Part shown: in pieces, positions 1 through 7,680 of the stretch | How positions within the stretch are numbered: position 1 is the stretch's first letter | Layout of the letters: every line of letters starts with the position of its first letter | Source: Oscillatoria princeps RMCB-10 | Lineage (GTDB): Bacteria > Cyanobacteriota > Cyanobacteriia > Cyanobacteriales > Oscillatoriaceae | Reading direction: 5' to 3' | Assembly (NCBI GenBank): GCA_019359235.1 | Contig: JAHHHT010000006.1 | Span: forward strand, 248,001-312,000 | DNA: 64,000 nt | Position numbers and translations under genes: made by a program | The notes under the pieces: model-generated | What the model was told of the DNA's origin: nothing | The model's database searches: none | The model's input: only the letters and a program-made list of their open reading frames with translations

Positions 1-112
1 GCCAGAAGCGTCTTTTACCAAAACTGCCTGGAGCTGTTCTTTTGCGAAACCGGCGAGCGTAAGCTAGGTTGCGGAGAGCTTTTTCTTTTTTAGGGTTGCG
101 GCGTTTAGCCAT
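1..112 (-). CDS. Small basic cyanobacterial protein, C-terminus cut by window edge
   Basis: A reading frame on the minus strand starts at ATG 112 and runs off the left edge. The visible 37 residues begin MAKRRNPKKEKALRNLAYAR and are very rich in Lys and Arg. Small conserved cyanobacterial proteins of unknown function start in this way, and they often continue into a glycine-rich tail that would lie outside the window. No function is assigned. The gene lies downstream of, and points the same way as, the nucleotidyltransferase gene at 245-1537. The gap between them holds a short hairpin with the arms GCTGCTG and CAGCAGC (about 180-197) but no T-run. Confidence 0.62.
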   Translation of the reverse strand, partial: MAKRRNPKKEKALRNLAYARRFRKRTAPGSFGKRRFW

Positions 113-244
113 GATGGCCTCATAACGACAGTAGGGCGCGAGTAACTTTCGTCACCCGCAACGAGCGAGCGCCCAAACGCTGCTGCAAACAGCAGCCCGG
201 GCAGTCGAACGAAATGTTTATCTTAGCACGCAAGGGAATAAGTT

Positions 245-1537
245 TCAAGTATTTTGGTGATTTATTCGAGTCGCGCTCTCGCCGCGCAGTTGCTGGAAGG
301 CAAATTCTAGGGCTGCTTCTGGTGTGGATATGCGATTTTCGGCGCGTGCTATGGCAATTTCTGTGAGCAGGGAACCGATTTGTGGCCCGGGCGGCAAATT
401 CAAGGCGGCCATTAAGTGGCTGCCGGTGAGGAGGGGTGCGGGATGGGCGACGGGATCTTCTGGGGTGAGGTAGCGGCGGATCAGGGGGGCGATGGCACTT
501 GCCGGTGTGCCTGCTGCTACCGCCGCCACGGCTAGGGCGGGAAACACCGGCCCGAGGTTGCGAAATAGGAAATACTGCTCTCGCACCGGCATGGATTCAG
601 GTGTTGCTTGCAGTTTGGGCAAATTTTTTACCACGGCGAGGGCGGCTTTGATTTCGGGGTTGCTGTACTTCAAATTCAGCAGCTGTTCCTCGGCTTGCTG
701 GGGGTCCGGATCTAGCAAACTCGCCAGTTTCGCAATGGCGAGCAAGGTGGTTTTCAGGGTGTCGCGAATCTCGCGGCACAGTTCGGCACCTAATTCTGGC
801 CAAGTTTCTCTTAGCTGAACGGCTGACCGGTCAATTTTTGCTAGTGGAGGGAAGCTGGGAAGGGTGGCGCTGGGGAACCAGGTTTGCAGCAAGTTATCTT
901 CTAGGGCGGCTTGCAACTGGGGGGTGCCTCGGGGGGTGGCGAGGAGATAGCTCAATTCTGTGCGGACTCGTTCGGCTGCTATTTGGGCGAGTGAGGGTGC
1001 CAGCTGGCGAATGGCGGCGGCGGTTGCCGGTTCGATGGTAAAGCTGAGTTGGGAGGCTTGCCGGTAGGCACGCAATAATCGCAATGGGTCATCTTGGAGA
1101 TTTGCCGGTGAGATCATGCGGATTAAACCGGCTTGCAAGTCGGCACAGCCTTGCAGGGGATCTATGAGTTCGCCGGTGTGGGGGTTGCAGGCGATGGCGT
1201 TGACGGTGAAGTCGCGCCGGTGCAGGTCTGTTTCGAGGGTTGGGCCTTCTTGCTGGGCGAAGTCGGCGGTGGCGTTTTCAAAGACAACGCGGGCGATTTG
1301 TCTGCCGGCATCGAGGAGGACAAATCCGGCGCGGTAAAGATTGGCAATCTGGCGGGCGGTTTGCACTGCGTTTGCCGGCAGGACAAAATCCAGGTCTAGG
1401 TATTGTGACTGGCGTCCGAGGAGGGCGTCTCGCACTGCGCCGCCAACTAGGTAAGCCGGTTGGGGCAGGCATTCGGGGCTGAATGGCCAATTGTCGGGGG
1501 AGAGGGCAGAGGTGGCTGCCGGTACTCGGTTTGGCAT
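245..1537 (-). CDS. cca: CCA-adding / poly(A) polymerase family tRNA nucleotidyltransferase
   Basis: About 430 aa, class II nucleotidyltransferase. It adds all or part of the 3' CCA end to tRNAs. The N-terminal head shows GGAVRD (residues 32-37), then the metal-binding DLDF pair about 12 residues later, and RRDFTVNA near residue 109. The region DDPLRLLRAYR is the usual substrate-binding block. The C-terminal third is helical. In some cyanobacteria the CC- and A-adding activities are carried by separate paralogues, so this enzyme could be CC-adding, A-adding or complete; the sequence alone does not decide. I chose ATG 1537 over the in-frame TTG at 1552 because MPNRV is the first ATG. The gene is dense in RCCGGY hexamers. 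Confidence 0.9.
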   Translation of the reverse strand: MPNRVPAATSALSPDNWPFSPECLPQPAYLVGGAVRDALLGRQSQYLDLDFVLPANAVQTARQIANLYRAGFVLLDAGRQIARVVFENATADFAQQEGPTLETDLHRRDFTVNAIACNPHTGELIDPLQGCADLQAGLIRMISPANLQDDPLRLLRAYRQASQLSFTIEPATAAAIRQLAPSLAQIAAERVRTELSYLLATPRGTPQLQAALEDNLLQTWFPSATLPSFPPLAKIDRSAVQLRETWPELGAELCREIRDTLKTTLLAIAKLASLLDPDPQQAEEQLLNLKYSNPEIKAALAVVKNLPKLQATPESMPVREQYFLFRNLGPVFPALAVAAVAAGTPASAIAPLIRRYLTPEDPVAHPAPLLTGSHLMAALNLPPGPQIGSLLTEIAIARAENRISTPEAALEFAFQQLRGESATRINHQNT

Positions 1538-1607
1538 GGCAGGAAAAATCAATCCAGCAGGGGAGCAAGAAATGGTTTGTTTGAGCTAGATTAACTGTAA
1601 TCGCTGT

Positions 1608-1710
1608 TATAGCGGTTCTCAATGATTTGTGAAACCTCTGGTGGCCAGAAACCGGGTTTCTTCTAGAAACCCGGTTTCTACGCTTTCACAGCTCAAAGAG
1701 AAACGCTATA
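1608..1710. repeat. Palindromic MITE-like element, family 1 (copy A)
   Basis: A 103-bp imperfect palindrome. The left end reads TATAGCGGTTCTC and the right end GAGAAACGCTATA, with GATTTGTGAAA and TTTCACAG as further inverted arms. The core is the frequent inner repeat AGAAACCGGG..CCCGGTTTCT. It carries no ORF. Related copies lie at 7476-7606, 46678-46782 and about 50942-51062, with a partial one at 2961-3042. Confidence 0.75.
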
Positions 1711-1753
1711 TCGATTTAATAAATATTTGCAGAATGGCAAGAGGGTTTTAATT

Positions 1754-2038
1754 ATGTGTATTTGTGTGAACTGCCACTATGTAGACCGCTGCTTAACTTA
1801 CCACATGGTAGAAATGCAGCACGAACAGCCGCATTTGACTGAAACTCCTGATTTTGAGCCGGTGGAACCTAGCATTAATGTGAATCACTATTTTCCGCAG
1901 GTGGTGGTGACAGATGACGGGCGGATAGTTCAGGAGGGGGATTTTGGTAAGGAATGGGATGTTGTGGGGTGCAAGAGTTTTAAGTTGGAGGCGGGTAAGT
2001 GGGCGAAGTTGCGCCCTGGGGAGTTGATTCCAACTTAG
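1754..2038 (+). CDS. ycf34: Ycf34 family protein
   Basis: 94 aa. It starts MCICVNCHYVDRC, with four cysteines in the first 13 residues, and it contains PHLTETPDFEPVEPSINVN and EWDVVGC-SF-GKWAKLRPGE, the signature of the Ycf34 family of cyanobacteria and red-algal plastids. The cyanobacterial member is reported to carry an Fe-S cluster and to affect photosynthetic electron transport; the cysteine cluster seen here fits that. I chose ATG 1754 rather than upstream starts because family members begin MCICVNC. It stands alone between repeats and has no obvious operon partner. Confidence 0.92.
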   Translation: MCICVNCHYVDRCLTYHMVEMQHEQPHLTETPDFEPVEPSINVNHYFPQVVVTDDGRIVQEGDFGKEWDVVGCKSFKLEAGKWAKLRPGELIPT

Positions 2039-2086
2039 GAAAGGGGTGAATTTGTGTCTTGGTTGAGCACAGGGGGGCACAGGGGG

Positions 2087-2200
2087 GCACAGGCGAGACG
2101 CCTGTGCTACGTCGGGGGAAAGGGGGTCGGTGGGAATGCCGGTGCCCCTGCGTCGGGGCGCGTTCGAGACGTAGGACAGGCGTCTCGCCTGTCCTGCCGC
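2087..2200. repeat. Paired palindromic repeats (GGCGTCTCGCC type)
   Basis: Two perfect 21-bp palindrome-like hairpins lie at 2087-2107 (GCACAGGCGAGACGCCTGTGC family) and 2174-2194 (GGACAGGCGTCTCGCCTGTCC family). The same family recurs at 21101-21121 and, as single arms, at about 31745 and 39051-39129. They fill most of the 270-bp gap between ycf34 and the RNA ligase gene. Confidence 0.7.
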
Positions 2201-2242
2201 TGGGGGGCGCAGGGGAGATGCCGGTGCTGCGCATTTTTTATA

Positions 2243-2272
2243 TTGCTGCTAGACGACAACTTGTGTTAAAAT
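2243..2272 (+). promoter_or_regulatory. Possible promoter of the RNA ligase gene
   Basis: TTGCTG (2243-2248), an 18-bp spacer and TAAAAT (2267-2272) preceded by TGT as an extended -10. This lies about 40 bp upstream of the ATG at 2310. It is judged by eye only. Confidence 0.3.
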
Positions 2273-2309
2273 TGTAGCCTCTATCTTCCCCACACCTTTT
2301 TCGCTTGCA

Positions 2310-2960
2310 ATGGCACGAGTTCCACTTGCCTATCCTAAAATCCCAGATAGCAAAAATTGCCCTCTGGAAAAATGTATAGCGTTCGAGAAATACGACGGCA
2401 CCAATCTTCACTGGGTTTGGGAAGCTGAACTTGGCTGGTATGCTTTTGGCACACGCCGTGACAGGTTTGATTTGGATGATATGGGCATTGCAGACTTCAA
2501 TGCCGCACATCCTGGTTTAGAAGCCGCTCCAGCTATTTTTCGGAGAGACTTTGCCACATCCCTAGAAGCTTTGTTTACAAATAATCCGCACTATCAATGC
2601 CCTGAAATTACAGTATTTACAGAGTTTTTGGGGGCAAATTCGTTCGCGGGCATGCACAATAAGGATGACCCAAAACAACTTGTTATCTTCGATGTGCTAA
2701 CTGATAGAGGTCTTGTCCATCCTGAAGAATTCATCCGTGAATTTAAAAATTTAAATATTGCGCGAGTCGTTTATCGAGGCAAGCTAACTGGTCAATTTAT
2801 CGATAATATTCGTGTGGGGAAATATGGGGTGGCTGAAGGTGTGGTCTGCAAAGGAGGCACTAACCCTAATAACCTGTGGATGGTGAAGATTAAAACTTAC
2901 GCTTATATGAACAAATTGCAACATACTTTTAAGTATGATTGGCAACAATATTGGGAGTAA
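2310..2960 (+). CDS. RNA ligase family protein (single nucleotidyltransferase domain)
   Basis: 216 aa. It has the covalent nucleotidyltransferase motifs in order: motif I EKYDGTN with the predicted adenylated Lys27, motif III LVIFDVL, motif IV EGVVCK and motif V WMVKIKT. This matches the Rnl2-like RNA ligase fold without a C-terminal accessory domain. Such enzymes seal RNA nicks using ATP and are found in RNA-repair and phage-conflict settings; the substrate here is unknown. No repair partner (PNKP, Hen1, RtcB) is adjacent. The coding sequence is AT-rich compared with its neighbours, I see no RCCGGY hexamer in it, and repeats lie on both sides. Together these suggest horizontal gain. Confidence 0.85.
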   Translation: MARVPLAYPKIPDSKNCPLEKCIAFEKYDGTNLHWVWEAELGWYAFGTRRDRFDLDDMGIADFNAAHPGLEAAPAIFRRDFATSLEALFTNNPHYQCPEITVFTEFLGANSFAGMHNKDDPKQLVIFDVLTDRGLVHPEEFIREFKNLNIARVVYRGKLTGQFIDNIRVGKYGVAEGVVCKGGTNPNNLWMVKIKTYAYMNKLQHTFKYDWQQYWE

Positions 2961-3042
2961 AACCCGATTTCGTAGGGGCGGTGCCCCCGTGCCCGCCCCT
3001 ACCGAGTTTCTCCGTATCACACTAATCTGAGAAACGCTATAT
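2961..3042. repeat. Partial family-1 palindromic element
   Basis: It contains the GTAGGGGCGG..CCGCCCCTAC inner hairpin (about 2972-3001) and the right-hand terminus GAGAAACGCTATA (3028-3040) of the family seen at 1608-1710. The left terminus is absent. It begins directly after the RNA ligase stop codon. The remaining 140 bp up to the NUDIX gene hold GCCTGTCC-type short direct repeats. Confidence 0.55.
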
Positions 3043-3179
3043 ATGCGCCATAGCTTAGCAAGGGACAGTCAGTTTAGGACGCTGGAACCGGCGTTCTCTC
3101 AGTACGCGCCGCTGCGATGCAAGCGTAGCGGCTGCGCCAGCAGCTACGCCTGTCCCCCCGCCTGTCCTCTCGCCTGTCC

Positions 3180-3752
3180 TCAAAACCCCTCAACCCACCG
3201 GCACTCTCTCAAGAAATTCAATCCCAAAAAAACCGCCGCAACGCTTCCCGAAACGCAAATCTCCCCCGCAGAGATTCTCTCCATCACCTCTCCCACCGGC
3301 ACCAGCACCACTTCAATCTCTTCCGTAACATCTAAAACTTGATCCTTCGCCCTCTCTGCCTCCTTAGCAACAAACAAGTGAATCTTATTCGTATCTTTTA
3401 CCGGATTGTCATAGAGCGTTGCTATCTTAATTAGATTCTGGCAAACATAACCCGTTTCTTCTGTAAATTCCCGGGCAGCAGCTGAGGCAGGAGTTTCAAC
3501 CTCTGGATTAAAAGCGCCGGCGGGCAGTTCCAGCAAAATCTCCCCCACGCCGTGCCGGTACTGGCGCACGAACACAATCTCGCCGGTCTTGGTAGCGGCA
3601 AACACCAGGGCTATATCCGGTCTGAGATTTACGAAAAAGTCATCAATCACGTTGCCCGCCGGCAATTCTACTTCATCTCGCCTGACTTGGCACCAGCGAT
3701 TGTTAAAAACGACTTGCGACCGCAATATCCGCCACTTCTTTAAATCTTTCAT
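3180..3752 (-). CDS. NUDIX hydrolase, ADP-ribose pyrophosphatase-like
   Basis: 190 aa. The Nudix box core REFTEETGYV is intact, and ELPAGAF lies upstream of it, as in ADP-sugar (ADP-ribose) pyrophosphatases. The box has six rather than five residues between Gly and the first Glu. Family members cleave nucleoside diphosphates linked to another moiety; ADP-ribose is the likely substrate, by analogy. I chose ATG 3752 (MKDLKKW) because the longer frame would overlap the divergent macrodomain gene. The start-to-start gap to that gene is 66 bp, so the two probably share a promoter region. Confidence 0.85.
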   Translation of the reverse strand: MKDLKKWRILRSQVVFNNRWCQVRRDEVELPAGNVIDDFFVNLRPDIALVFAATKTGEIVFVRQYRHGVGEILLELPAGAFNPEVETPASAAAREFTEETGYVCQNLIKIATLYDNPVKDTNKIHLFVAKEAERAKDQVLDVTEEIEVVLVPVGEVMERISAGEICVSGSVAAVFLGLNFLRECRWVEGF

Positions 3753-3818
3753 AGGGTTCTCTCTATGGACAGCCGGCCCCTGTACAATTGAGACTGGATC
3801 GAAACTCAAGTAAATGGT

Positions 3819-4337
3819 ATGACTGATCGATTGGAACTGATTGAAGGCGATATTACCACAATCAAAGTGGATGCTATCGTCATTCCCGCGCTGTCTTCTC
3901 TCGTGAAGGGCACCGGCATCTACAAAACCATTCACCAGGCTGCCGGCCCAGAATTGTTAGAAGCGTGCCGCCAGCTGAATGGCTGTCAACTCGGCGAAGC
4001 TAAAATTACTCCAGGCTTCAACCTGGGAGCCAAGTGGGCGATCCACACCGTTTGCCCAGTGTGGCTGGACGGCAAACATGGAGAGCCGAAGATGCTGGCT
4101 CAATGCTATCGCAGCTGTTTGACTTTAGCAGATCAGCACGGCCTCCGCACGATTGCCTTCCCACCCCTGAGCGTGGGCATGTATCGTTTCCGGGTCAAAC
4201 GCGCGGCTAAATTTGCTACAGCTGAAACCCTAGCATTTTTGGAGACAAACACCACGATTGAGAAGGTTTTCTTTGTGGTTGTTGGGGAACTGATGAGGCA
4301 GCGCTTCACCAATGGTATGGCGGAAGTGATGGGATAA
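3819..4337 (+). CDS. Macrodomain protein with altered active-site residues
   Basis: 172 aa with a complete macrodomain layout: GDIT-VDAIV at the N-terminus, IHQAAGPELLEACR, GEAKITPG, AIHTVCPVW and IAFPPLSVG. Macrodomains bind or hydrolyse ADP-ribose derivatives. The usual NAANSSL-GGGGVDGAIH block reads IPALSSL-KGTGIYKTIH here, so the conserved Asn and the catalytic Asp are missing. It may bind ADP-ribose or another ligand without deacylating it. It is divergently oriented to the NUDIX gene, which supports a shared role in ADP-ribose metabolism (inference). No strong ribosome-binding site precedes ATG 3819. Confidence 0.78.
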   Translation: MTDRLELIEGDITTIKVDAIVIPALSSLVKGTGIYKTIHQAAGPELLEACRQLNGCQLGEAKITPGFNLGAKWAIHTVCPVWLDGKHGEPKMLAQCYRSCLTLADQHGLRTIAFPPLSVGMYRFRVKRAAKFATAETLAFLETNTTIEKVFFVVVGELMRQRFTNGMAEVMG

Positions 4338-4362
4338 ATTTCCCCAACTGGGGTGGGCGTTC

Positions 4363-5031
4363 TTATTGCCCGCCCTCCGCCCAAGCACGCTCAGCTGTCC
4401 AGTGCCGGTCGCTGGATTGATAGATTTTCACACCCTCTAACTGGGCGGCGAGTACGAGCTGATTCACCTCCTCTAGAGTGAGCGCCGCGTGCAGGGAATC
4501 CCGGAACAGCTGTTTCTGGTGGGCGCTGTATTCGGCACCGATACCGGCAACGAAGGCATCGACTGTCGCGGAAGATGCCGGTCGAATCAAATCCCGGATC
4601 AGGATAGCGCCGTTGGGTTTTAGCACTCGCTTGAGTTCCAGGAAAAATGGCAGCGGATCTGGCAAGTGGTGGACGAGGCTGTTGGAAATCACCATGTCAA
4701 ACCGGCCATCCTCATAATCCAGCCCCTTGGCGTCAGCGAGTTCCAGCTGAATCTGCCCAAGCAACCCAGCTGTCTCAACATTCCTGGCACCCACCAGGAG
4801 CATGTTTTTTGACAGGTCGGTGCAGGTCAGCTGCCACTGCGGGCGCATCTGGCTTATTATAATTGGGATGCGAGCTGTGCCGGTGCCGGCGTCCAGCACT
4901 CGACCTGCCGGTGGCCCTAACTCCACGGCACGTTGGGCAAAGGCAGTATTTATCTCTATGAAGTCCATTGAGTCATACTCAATCGCTTCTTCCCAGGTGT
5001 CCATCACTTCCGGTTCTAGCACTCGCTCCAT
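4363..5031 (-). CDS. Class I SAM-dependent methyltransferase
   Basis: 222 aa. Motif I is VLDAGTGTARIP (about residues 45-56), the acidic strand-2 motif is CTDLSKNM, and the post-motif region is FDMVISNSLVHHLPDP followed by LKRVLKPNGAILIRDL. This is the ubiquinone/menaquinone-biosynthesis-like Rossmann methyltransferase pattern. The substrate is unknown. I chose ATG 5031; the codon before it is GTG. The gene is convergent with the macrodomain gene, leaving 25 bp between stop codons, and its stop lies in the loop of a GGGTGGGC/GCCCGCCC hairpin (4351-4375). Confidence 0.85.
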   Translation of the reverse strand: MERVLEPEVMDTWEEAIEYDSMDFIEINTAFAQRAVELGPPAGRVLDAGTGTARIPIIISQMRPQWQLTCTDLSKNMLLVGARNVETAGLLGQIQLELADAKGLDYEDGRFDMVISNSLVHHLPDPLPFFLELKRVLKPNGAILIRDLIRPASSATVDAFVAGIGAEYSAHQKQLFRDSLHAALTLEEVNQLVLAAQLEGVKIYQSSDRHWTAERAWAEGGQ

Positions 5032-5110
5032 CACGGGTCCCCTTAAAGGCGGCTTACATCAAATCCATTTTATTACTCATTATTAAATAGGCGCTACCTC
5101 AAAGTGGGGA

Positions 5111-5153
5111 TAATAAAAAGCCTCCCGCAGCAGCACTTGACTGGCGGGAGGCT
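5111..5153 (-). terminator. Rho-independent terminator of the peptidoglycan-binding gene
   Basis: Read on the minus strand, a 10-bp perfect stem AGCCTCCCGC/GCGGGAGGCT (5144-5153 with 5119-5128) is followed by CTTTTTATTA. It lies about 165 bp downstream of the gene at 5319-5789. Confidence 0.7.
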
Positions 5154-5204
5154 CTGTACCACCCTTGTGTAATTTAAAATTCTTCAAACGGAATTGTGGG
5201 GCGA

Positions 5205-5272
5205 ATAGCAAGAAACCCGGTGAGCGTAGGGGCGGGCACGGGGACCCGCCCCTACGAAACCGGGTTTCTGGG
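5205..5272. repeat. Nested palindromic repeat (AGAAACCCGGT / GTAGGGGCGGG type)
   Basis: Outer arms AAGAAACCCGGT and ACCGGGTTTCT enclose inner arms GTAGGGGCGGG and CCCGCCCCTAC. It is the same modular repeat that forms the core of the family-1 elements, but it lacks the TATAGC ends. Confidence 0.7.
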
Positions 5273-5318
5273 GCGTTTCTGGGAGAGGCGGCGCGGAGCG
5301 AATGTTTTGTGGGCCTAT

Positions 5319-5789
5319 TTATTTGCCCAGAATTCTTTTGGCCTCCTGGTCGAGTTTCAGGCGAACTGGCAGAGTGGCGATGCCGGTCTCTGACAGTTTA
5401 TATTGTTTCTGAAAGGCTTTGACGGCTACCTCGGTTCGCGGGCCATAAAACTGGTTGCGCGGCAGTTCAGGACTGGGTTGGACAACCAGGTTCAGCGAGC
5501 CCTGAAGATTTTTGACCAGATCTGCTGCCACGTCCTGGGTTTGCGGTCCCGCTACGCCATCAGCCGTTAGCTTGTAAGCCTTCTGAAAATCACTGATAGC
5601 TTTCTTGGTGGCTTCATCTGTTAGGGTATCCCCCAGAGTGATGTTATATCCCAAGCCATTCAAAACAGACCGGAACTCGCTCGGACTGTAGTCCCTGGCG
5701 CGGGCGGCATAAGCGGCATCAAAGCTCATAAAGCTAAATCCCACAAACAGTATCACGGCAAAGATTGCTTTGACAAACTTGCTGTGCAT
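5319..5789 (-). CDS. Secreted protein with two peptidoglycan-binding-like repeats
   Basis: 156 aa. Residues 1-28 are a clear signal peptide (MHSKF..VILFVGFSF..AAYA). Two peptidoglycan-binding-1-like units follow: one around residues 36-80 (LGYNITLGDTLTDEATKKAI..FQ..Y..DGVAGPQT) and a weaker one around residues 100-140 (FYGPRTEVAVKAFQKQYKLSETG). It probably binds cell wall in the periplasm. No enzymatic domain is visible. I chose ATG 5789 because GGAGG lies 9-13 nt upstream on the minus strand; an earlier in-frame ATG would give an unnatural N-terminus. Confidence 0.83.
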   Translation of the reverse strand: MHSKFVKAIFAVILFVGFSFMSFDAAYAARARDYSPSEFRSVLNGLGYNITLGDTLTDEATKKAISDFQKAYKLTADGVAGPQTQDVAADLVKNLQGSLNLVVQPSPELPRNQFYGPRTEVAVKAFQKQYKLSETGIATLPVRLKLDQEAKRILGK

Positions 5790-6055
5790 CAAATAACCCT
5801 CCTTCATGGCGAATCGACTCACATGTTGATTTCCTAGCAGGTTCAATCTCCCAGGAAGCCCACTTCTTGAAAGTCTTTGCTCTATTCAGTGAGTCAGTTA
5901 GGCTATCCGGCACAGCCTGAGGGAACCCCCGGCTTCTTCTCGTTGCCCAGCCCCACCGGCACCTCGGGCCACATATCCGCCGCTCGGTTCGGCTGTCTGG
6001 TAAAGGGGAGTTGTGGTATATTAAGCGTAGTCGTTATGAGTTTGAGTTAGTGCGT

Positions 6056-7426
6056 ATGGCAAGCCCAACTTTAGAAAACTTGGTGATTATTGGTTCTGGC
6101 CCTGCCGGCTATACTGCGGCCATCTACGCAGGACGGGCCAACCTGAAGCCCTTGGTGTTTGAAGGCTATCAAATGGGGGGCATCCCGGGTGGCCAGCTGA
6201 TGACCACCACCGAAGTGGAGAACTTTCCGGGCTTTCCGGAAGGGGTTACAGGGCCAGAATTAATGGACAGGATGAAAGCGCAGGCGGCGCGGTGGGGGGC
6301 AGAATTAGTCACAGAAGATGTGATTTCTGTGGACTTGAGCCAGCGTCCTTTTATTGTCCGCTCCCAAGAGCGAGAAGTCAGAGCGCACGCGATAGTGATT
6401 GCCACCGGCGCAACCGCGAAACGGCTGGGCTTGCCAAGTGAGCAGAAATTCTGGAACCAGGGGATTTCGGCTTGCGCGATTTGTGACGGAGCCACCCCAA
6501 TCTTCAAAGGAGTGGAGCTGGCGGTGATTGGCGGCGGCGACACGGCGGCGGAAGAGTCCATCTATCTCACCAAATACGCCACCCATGTCCACTTGCTGGT
6601 GCGTTCCGACAAAATGCGAGCCTCCAAAGCCATGCAAGACCGGGTGTTGAGTCACCCCAAAATCACCGTGCACTGGCACACTGAGCCGGTGGATGTTTTT
6701 GGGGAGGAAGGCGGGCTGATGCAAGGGCTGAAAATCAGAAACAGCAAGACGGGCGAAGTGAGCGACTTGCCGGTGAAGGGGCTGTTCTACGCCATTGGCC
6801 ACACTCCCAACACTCAACTGTTCCAGGGGCAGGTGGAACTCGACGCAGTGGGTTATATTGTCACCCAGCACGGTTCGGTGGGAACCAGCGTCGAGGGGGT
6901 TTATGCTGCCGGTGACGTGCAAGATCACGAGTTCCGCCAAGCGATCACAGCTGCCGGCACCGGCTGCATGGCGGCGATGCTAGCCGAGCGGTGGCTGTCC
7001 GAGAAGGGGCTGGCCCAGGAATTCCATCAGGCCGGTGAGGTGGAGAAGCCGGCTGAAAAGGCTGCTGAAGAGAAGCCGGTGGAGACAGAGGAGACATTTG
7101 ACATCTCGGCGACGCGCCACGAGGGGGGTTGGGCGCTGCGCAAGCTCTACCACGATAGCGACCGGCTGATCGTGGTAAAATATTCCTCACCCACCTGCGG
7201 GCCATGCCACACCCTCAAGCCGATTTTGAACAAAGTTGTGGATGAGTTCGATGGCAAGATTCACTATGTCGAGATCGACATTGAGCAAGACCCAAACATT
7301 GCCGAGGCTGCCGGTGTCACCGGAACGCCCACCATTCAGTTCTTCAAGCACAAAGACAAAGTGGGCGAGTTCAAGGGCGTCAAGCAAAAGAGCCAGTACC
7401 GGCAATTGATTGAAAGCAATCTGTAG
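6056..7426 (+). CDS. ntrC: NADPH-dependent thioredoxin reductase C (reductase-thioredoxin fusion)
   Basis: 456 aa. Residues 1-320 form an FAD/NADPH thioredoxin reductase: [10 protein letters not shown] for FAD, redox centre [15 protein letters not shown] for NADPH and AAGDVQD. A Lys/Glu-rich linker (about 325-350) leads to a thioredoxin domain with SPTCGPC. This NTRC architecture occurs in cyanobacteria and chloroplasts. It reduces 2-Cys peroxiredoxin with NADPH and links redox control to the dark or to stress. ATG 6056 is preferred; GTG 6050 and TTG 6011 are upstream alternatives. A 15-bp perfect hairpin (7429-7461) starts 3 bp after the stop codon. Confidence 0.95.
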   Translation: MASPTLENLVIIGSGPAGYTAAIYAGRANLKPLVFEGYQMGGIPGGQLMTTTEVENFPGFPEGVTGPELMDRMKAQAARWGAELVTEDVISVDLSQRPFIVRSQEREVRAHAIVIATGATAKRLGLPSEQKFWNQGISACAICDGATPIFKGVELAVIGGGDTAAEESIYLTKYATHVHLLVRSDKMRASKAMQDRVLSHPKITVHWHTEPVDVFGEEGGLMQGLKIRNSKTGEVSDLPVKGLFYAIGHTPNTQLFQGQVELDAVGYIVTQHGSVGTSVEGVYAAGDVQDHEFRQAITAAGTGCMAAMLAERWLSEKGLAQEFHQAGEVEKPAEKAAEEKPVETEETFDISATRHEGGWALRKLYHDSDRLIVVKYSSPTCGPCHTLKPILNKVVDEFDGKIHYVEIDIEQDPNIAEAAGVTGTPTIQFFKHKDKVGEFKGVKQKSQYRQLIESNL

Positions 7427-7428
7427 CA

Positions 7429-7461
7429 GTAGGGTGCGTTCCCCTTGGGAACGCACCCTAC
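7429..7461. repeat. Perfect GTAGGGTGCGTTCC hairpin repeat
   Basis: 15-bp perfect arms (7429-7443 and 7447-7461) with a 3-nt loop. It may help end the ntrC transcript, but no T-run follows. Close relatives occur at 23402-23463, 24317-24448 and 59536-59558, so it is a dispersed repeat family. Confidence 0.7.
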
Positions 7462-7475
7462 AACTGGTTGAGAGA

Positions 7476-7606
7476 TATAGCGCGTCTAAATCCTTCGTGT
7501 AAATTTCAGAACCCCGGTTTCGTAGGGGCGGTGCCACCCACGGAGACCGCCCCTTCCGGGGTTCTGGGCCCGAGAGCGGTTGCGCAAATCATTTAGACTC
7601 GCTATA
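7476..7606. repeat. MITE-like element, family 1 (copy B)
   Basis: 131 bp. The left end is TATAGCGCGTCTAAAT and the right end ATTTAGACTCGCTATA. Inside are CAGAACCCCGG/CCGGGGTTCTG and GTAGGGGCGG/CCGCCCCT arms. It is close to copy C at 46678-46782, which has the same outer ends but a different centre. Confidence 0.78.
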
Positions 7607-7680
7607 GCCTTCGCGCCAGACGTGCCGGTGCAGTAAGTCAGCACAAATATCTGTAGAATATTAAGCGGGGAGATGATGCT

